NCBI GenBank assembly: GCA_024639785.1 | Contig: JAHEGI010000003.1 | Location: 1-64,000, forward strand | DNA: 64,000 nucleotides | Reading direction: 5' to 3' | Source: Cryomorphaceae bacterium | GTDB taxonomy: Bacteria > Bacteroidota > Bacteroidia > Flavobacteriales > Schleiferiaceae | Part shown: piece after piece, positions 61,854 to 64,000 of the stretch | How positions within the stretch are numbered: the first letter of the stretch is position 1 | How the letters are laid out: each line of letters opens with the position of its first letter | Position numbers and translations under genes: made by a program | Notes under the pieces: model-generated | The model's database searches: none | What the model was told of the DNA's origin: nothing | The model's input: only the letters and a program-made list of their open reading frames with translations

Positions 61854-62765
61854 ATGAATATTCTCATTCTATCTGCAAATCGCAATTTGTACTCCACTCG
61901 CCGGCTCGTGGCCGCAGCAGAGGAGCGCGGGCATACCGTTAAGGTCATGAACGTGCGCAAATGCTACGCTGTGTTGTCCAAAGGAGAGCTTGACATCTAC
62001 TATGGGGATCATCGAATTGAAAACGTAGATGCGGTCATTCCTCGGATTGGTGCTTCATTGACCTTTTATGGTTCAGCGATGCTGCGCCAATTTGAGATGA
62101 AGAAGATTTTTACTCCCGTATCCTCCCTGGCCTTGGTCCGATCTAGAGATAAATTGCGCGCCCTTCAAATTTTGGCCAAAGAAAATGTCGCCATCCCACG
62201 AACTGCGGTGGCAAAACAGCCCACCGATGTAGACTACCTCATTAAGCAGGTGGGCGGAGCTCCCCTTGTCGTCAAATTACTCGAAGGTACCCAAGGCAAA
62301 GGTGTGGTTCTTGCCGAGTCAAAAACGGCAGCCAAGTCGGTGATTGAAGCCTTTTATGGACTGAATGCCAACATCTTAGTCCAAGAGTTCATCAAAGAAG
62401 CCAAAGGAGCGGACGTGCGTGCCATTGTCGTAGGCAACAAGGTAGTCGCTGCGTATAAGCGTCAAGGCAAGGAAGGCGAATTCCGCTCCAACCTCCACAC
62501 GGGAGGCCATGGGCTACCGATCAAACTGAAGGCCGCTGAAAAAAATGCAGCCATTCAAGCGGCGAAAGCGCTCGGTCTGAAAGTGGCTGGAGTGGACCTC
62601 CTCCAAAGTGAACGCGGACCACTCATCCTCGAAGTAAATTCATCCCCTGGCCTGGAGGGGGTAGAACGCACCACCGGCATCGATGTCGCTGGAAGCATCA
62701 TCCAGTACATGGAGGAAAACTACCAATTGTCTCAAGTGAAGACCAAGGATAAAATCGGCGCCTAA
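61854..62765 (+). CDS. rimK: ribosomal protein S6 glutamate ligase RimK
   Basis: This 303-residue ATP-grasp ligase adds glutamates to the C-terminus of ribosomal protein S6. The N-terminal MNILILSANRNLYSTRRLVAAAEERGH and AVIPRIGASLTFYGSAMLRQFE are family marks. The ATP-grasp core shows VVKLLEGTQGKGVVL, VQEFIKEAKGADVRAIVVG and LEVNSSPGLEG. It lies 9 bases after rimB, and its stop shares one base with the rsmE ATG (TAATG). Confidence 0.94.
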   Translation: MNILILSANRNLYSTRRLVAAAEERGHTVKVMNVRKCYAVLSKGELDIYYGDHRIENVDAVIPRIGASLTFYGSAMLRQFEMKKIFTPVSSLALVRSRDKLRALQILAKENVAIPRTAVAKQPTDVDYLIKQVGGAPLVVKLLEGTQGKGVVLAESKTAAKSVIEAFYGLNANILVQEFIKEAKGADVRAIVVGNKVVAAYKRQGKEGEFRSNLHTGGHGLPIKLKAAEKNAAIQAAKALGLKVAGVDLLQSERGPLILEVNSSPGLEGVERTTGIDVAGSIIQYMEENYQLSQVKTKDKIGA

Positions 62766-63466
62766 TGCATAGTTTCTGGGGTCAACGAGAAGGAGATTTG
62801 CTCAGATTGGACGCAGAGGAGCTCGCCCATGCGGTGAAATCACTCCGGGTCGAAACAGGCGATGTCATTCAAGTGTTTGATGGCTCTGGGGACGTGTATG
62901 TGGGGCGCGTGAGTCAAGTGCATAAGAAGTACGTCCTGGCCCAACACCTAGAAACCCTCCGAGATTATGGAGCCGTTTCGGGGCACCTTCATATCGCCAT
63001 CGCCCCAACGAAAAATGTGGATCGCATCCATTTTTTCTTGGAAAAAGCTGTTGAAATGGGCATACATGAAATCAGCCCACTCGTCGCATTTCATTCGGAG
63101 CGCAGGCATTGGAATGAAGAACGGGCACTTCGCATCATGAAAGCGGCGTGCACGCAAAGTCGCAAGGGACGTTTACCTCTACTCCACAGCCCGCGGACCG
63201 TCGAATCACTGATCAAAGAAGACGCCGCAGCCAGTTTAGCCTGCATGGCCACCTGCATGGATAGCCCGCAAGAATCCTGGGTAGAACTCGTTCGTAAAAA
63301 TCCCGAACGACCTGTACTTCTGATGATAGGACCGGAGGGTGATTTTTCGGCAGAAGAACTTGCGTTGGCCCAAGCGGCCGGTTTCCATCATGTCCATTTA
63401 GGTGAACATCGCTTGCGGACCGAAACGGCCGGCCTCTATGCGGTCGCCGCCTTTGCCCAGCGATAA
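62765..63466 (+). CDS. rsmE: 16S rRNA (uracil-1498-N3)-methyltransferase
   Basis: RsmE methylates U1498 of 16S rRNA in assembled 30S subunits. The 233-residue protein has a PUA-like N-terminus (HAVKSLRVETGDVIQVFDGSGDVYVGRV) and a SPOUT knot with AIAPTKNVDRIHFFLEKAVEMGI, MIGPEGDFSAEELALA and LGEHRLRTETAGLYAVA. It follows rimK by a one-base overlap. The tsaD-rimB-rimK-rsmE set is largely about tRNA and ribosome modification. Confidence 0.95.
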   Translation: MHSFWGQREGDLLRLDAEELAHAVKSLRVETGDVIQVFDGSGDVYVGRVSQVHKKYVLAQHLETLRDYGAVSGHLHIAIAPTKNVDRIHFFLEKAVEMGIHEISPLVAFHSERRHWNEERALRIMKAACTQSRKGRLPLLHSPRTVESLIKEDAAASLACMATCMDSPQESWVELVRKNPERPVLLMIGPEGDFSAEELALAQAAGFHHVHLGEHRLRTETAGLYAVAAFAQR

Positions 63467-63472
63467 GACCGA

Positions 63473-64000
63473 TTAATCTGGGAAGCGTAAAAAGTCTGGA
63501 TCCTCCACGGGGATGGACTGCAAGAAGTCTTTGGTAATTTCGATTTCATCGGCCAGAACACGATCACCCTTGGCTTCGGGGACGGACTGTCGATACACCT
63601 CCATGAGTCCTTCAATGAGGCTTCCAGGTTGACGCTTGCTTAAATCGATGGCTCGCGTAGCCGCCATCCACTCCATCGCGAGGATAGTCCACACCCGATC
63701 GAGCACTTCCACCGCATGTACCCCGGCAATACTGCCCATGCTCACATGGTCCTCTTGACCTGCGCTGGAATCTATGCTGTCCGTGCTACTTGGATGGGAG
63801 AGGACTTTGTTTCTACTGACCAGAGAGGCTGCCGAATATTGCAAAATCATAATGCCACTTTCTGTTCCGGGATTTTGAGCGAGAAACGCGGGAAGCCCAC
63901 GTTTAGCCAAACAGAGCTGATTGATTCGACGCTCCGAAATGCTTCCCCATTCACAAAGGGCCATTTTGCCATAGTCCAAGGCCAGTGCCAAAGGTTGACC
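63473..64000 (-). CDS. hutH: histidine ammonia-lyase, C-terminal part (cut by window end)
   Basis: The last 176 or so residues of a HutH-type lyase run off the window edge. HutH removes ammonia from histidine to give urocanate. Visible are GQPLALALDYGKMALCEWG, ISERRINQLCLAKRGLPAFL, and the conserved SSAGQEDHVSMGSIAG. The Ala-Ser-Gly residues that form the MIO group would lie in the missing N-terminal part. The gene is convergent with rsmE, 6 bases apart. Other hut genes are not in view. The reading frame is open to base 64000, so this is a truncation by the window, not a broken gene. Confidence 0.9.
   Translation of the reverse strand, partial: GQPLALALDYGKMALCEWGSISERRINQLCLAKRGLPAFLAQNPGTESGIMILQYSAASLVSRNKVLSHPSSTDSIDSSAGQEDHVSMGSIAGVHAVEVLDRVWTILAMEWMAATRAIDLSKRQPGSLIEGLMEVYRQSVPEAKGDRVLADEIEITKDFLQSIPVEDPDFLRFPD

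Noticed and set aside
1-64000. mobile elements, prophage, CRISPR arrays, tRNA or rRNA genes
   Set aside because: No transposase, integrase, spaced repeat array, cloverleaf-like sequence or rRNA stretch was noticed by eye; a tRNAscan and repeat search would be needed to be certain.

Overview
The window reads as a slice of the main chromosome of a Bacteroidota bacterium, most likely from the Flavobacteriales or a close relative, with a GC content near 50%. The evidence is gene content and control signals. DUF493, DUF2452, DUF6580, an OstA-like protein, LptF/G permease, a HI0933-type flavoprotein and a RimB-RimK pair are typical of the phylum. Many starts carry the Bacteroidota -7 promoter element TAnnTTTG, while Shine-Dalgarno sequences are almost absent. 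I saw no rRNA, tRNA, insertion sequence, prophage or CRISPR array. Coding density is very high: no gene-free stretch exceeds 300 bases, and neighbouring genes often overlap.

Layout. 1-2.3 kb: YqgE/AlgH, PdxH and a Gfo/Idh/MocA oxidoreductase. 2.3-9 kb: HU, then a minus-strand AAA ATPase-RecQ-Fmt operon, DUF493, and ClpC. 9.1-13 kb: GyrA and a periplasmic TPR protein. 13.3-19.3 kb: a DNA-damage/mutagenesis cassette on the minus strand (LexA-like XRE-S24 repressor, DinB, SRAP/HMCES-type peptidase, DnaE2-like polymerase) with palindromes at its two likely promoters. 19.3-25.4 kb: flavoprotein, zinc-ribbon protein, a tail-less SSB, M14 carboxypeptidase, PhoD-like phosphatase, small XRE regulator, SRPBCC, DUF2452 and esterase. 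25.4-36.2 kb: PnuC-SucC, LolD-DUF2400-RarA, an OmpA/TPR/PD40 protein, Fur-PurA-OstA, a MazG-like protein and DUF6580. 36.2-41.2 kb: a BtuB-like receptor under a cobalamin riboswitch, HMG-CoA lyase, PyrD, SmpB and Pcm. 41.2-48.4 kb: secreted protein plus sugar transferase, 3-hydroxyacyl-CoA dehydrogenase, C1 peptidase, and an arginase-ArgS operon. 48.5-56.5 kb: a tightly overlapped chain FtsK-LolA-LptF/G-two glycosyltransferases-RibB. 56.5-64 kb: TamB, then TsaD-RimB-RimK-RsmE, and the 3' part of HutH running off the window.

Themes. Envelope biogenesis recurs: LolA, LolD, LptF/G, OstA, TamB, OmpA-type protein and sugar transferases. So does genome maintenance: GyrA, HU, RecQ, RarA, SSB, FtsK and the SOS-like cassette. 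The most distinctive regulatory feature is promoter placement. In many genes the last base of the -7 element lies only 4-7 bases before the start codon, which predicts leaderless mRNAs. Several divergent pairs have back-to-back -7 elements only 4-16 bp apart, one of them forming a perfect 10-bp inverted repeat. Function names rest on recognised motifs and family knowledge; no database search was run.
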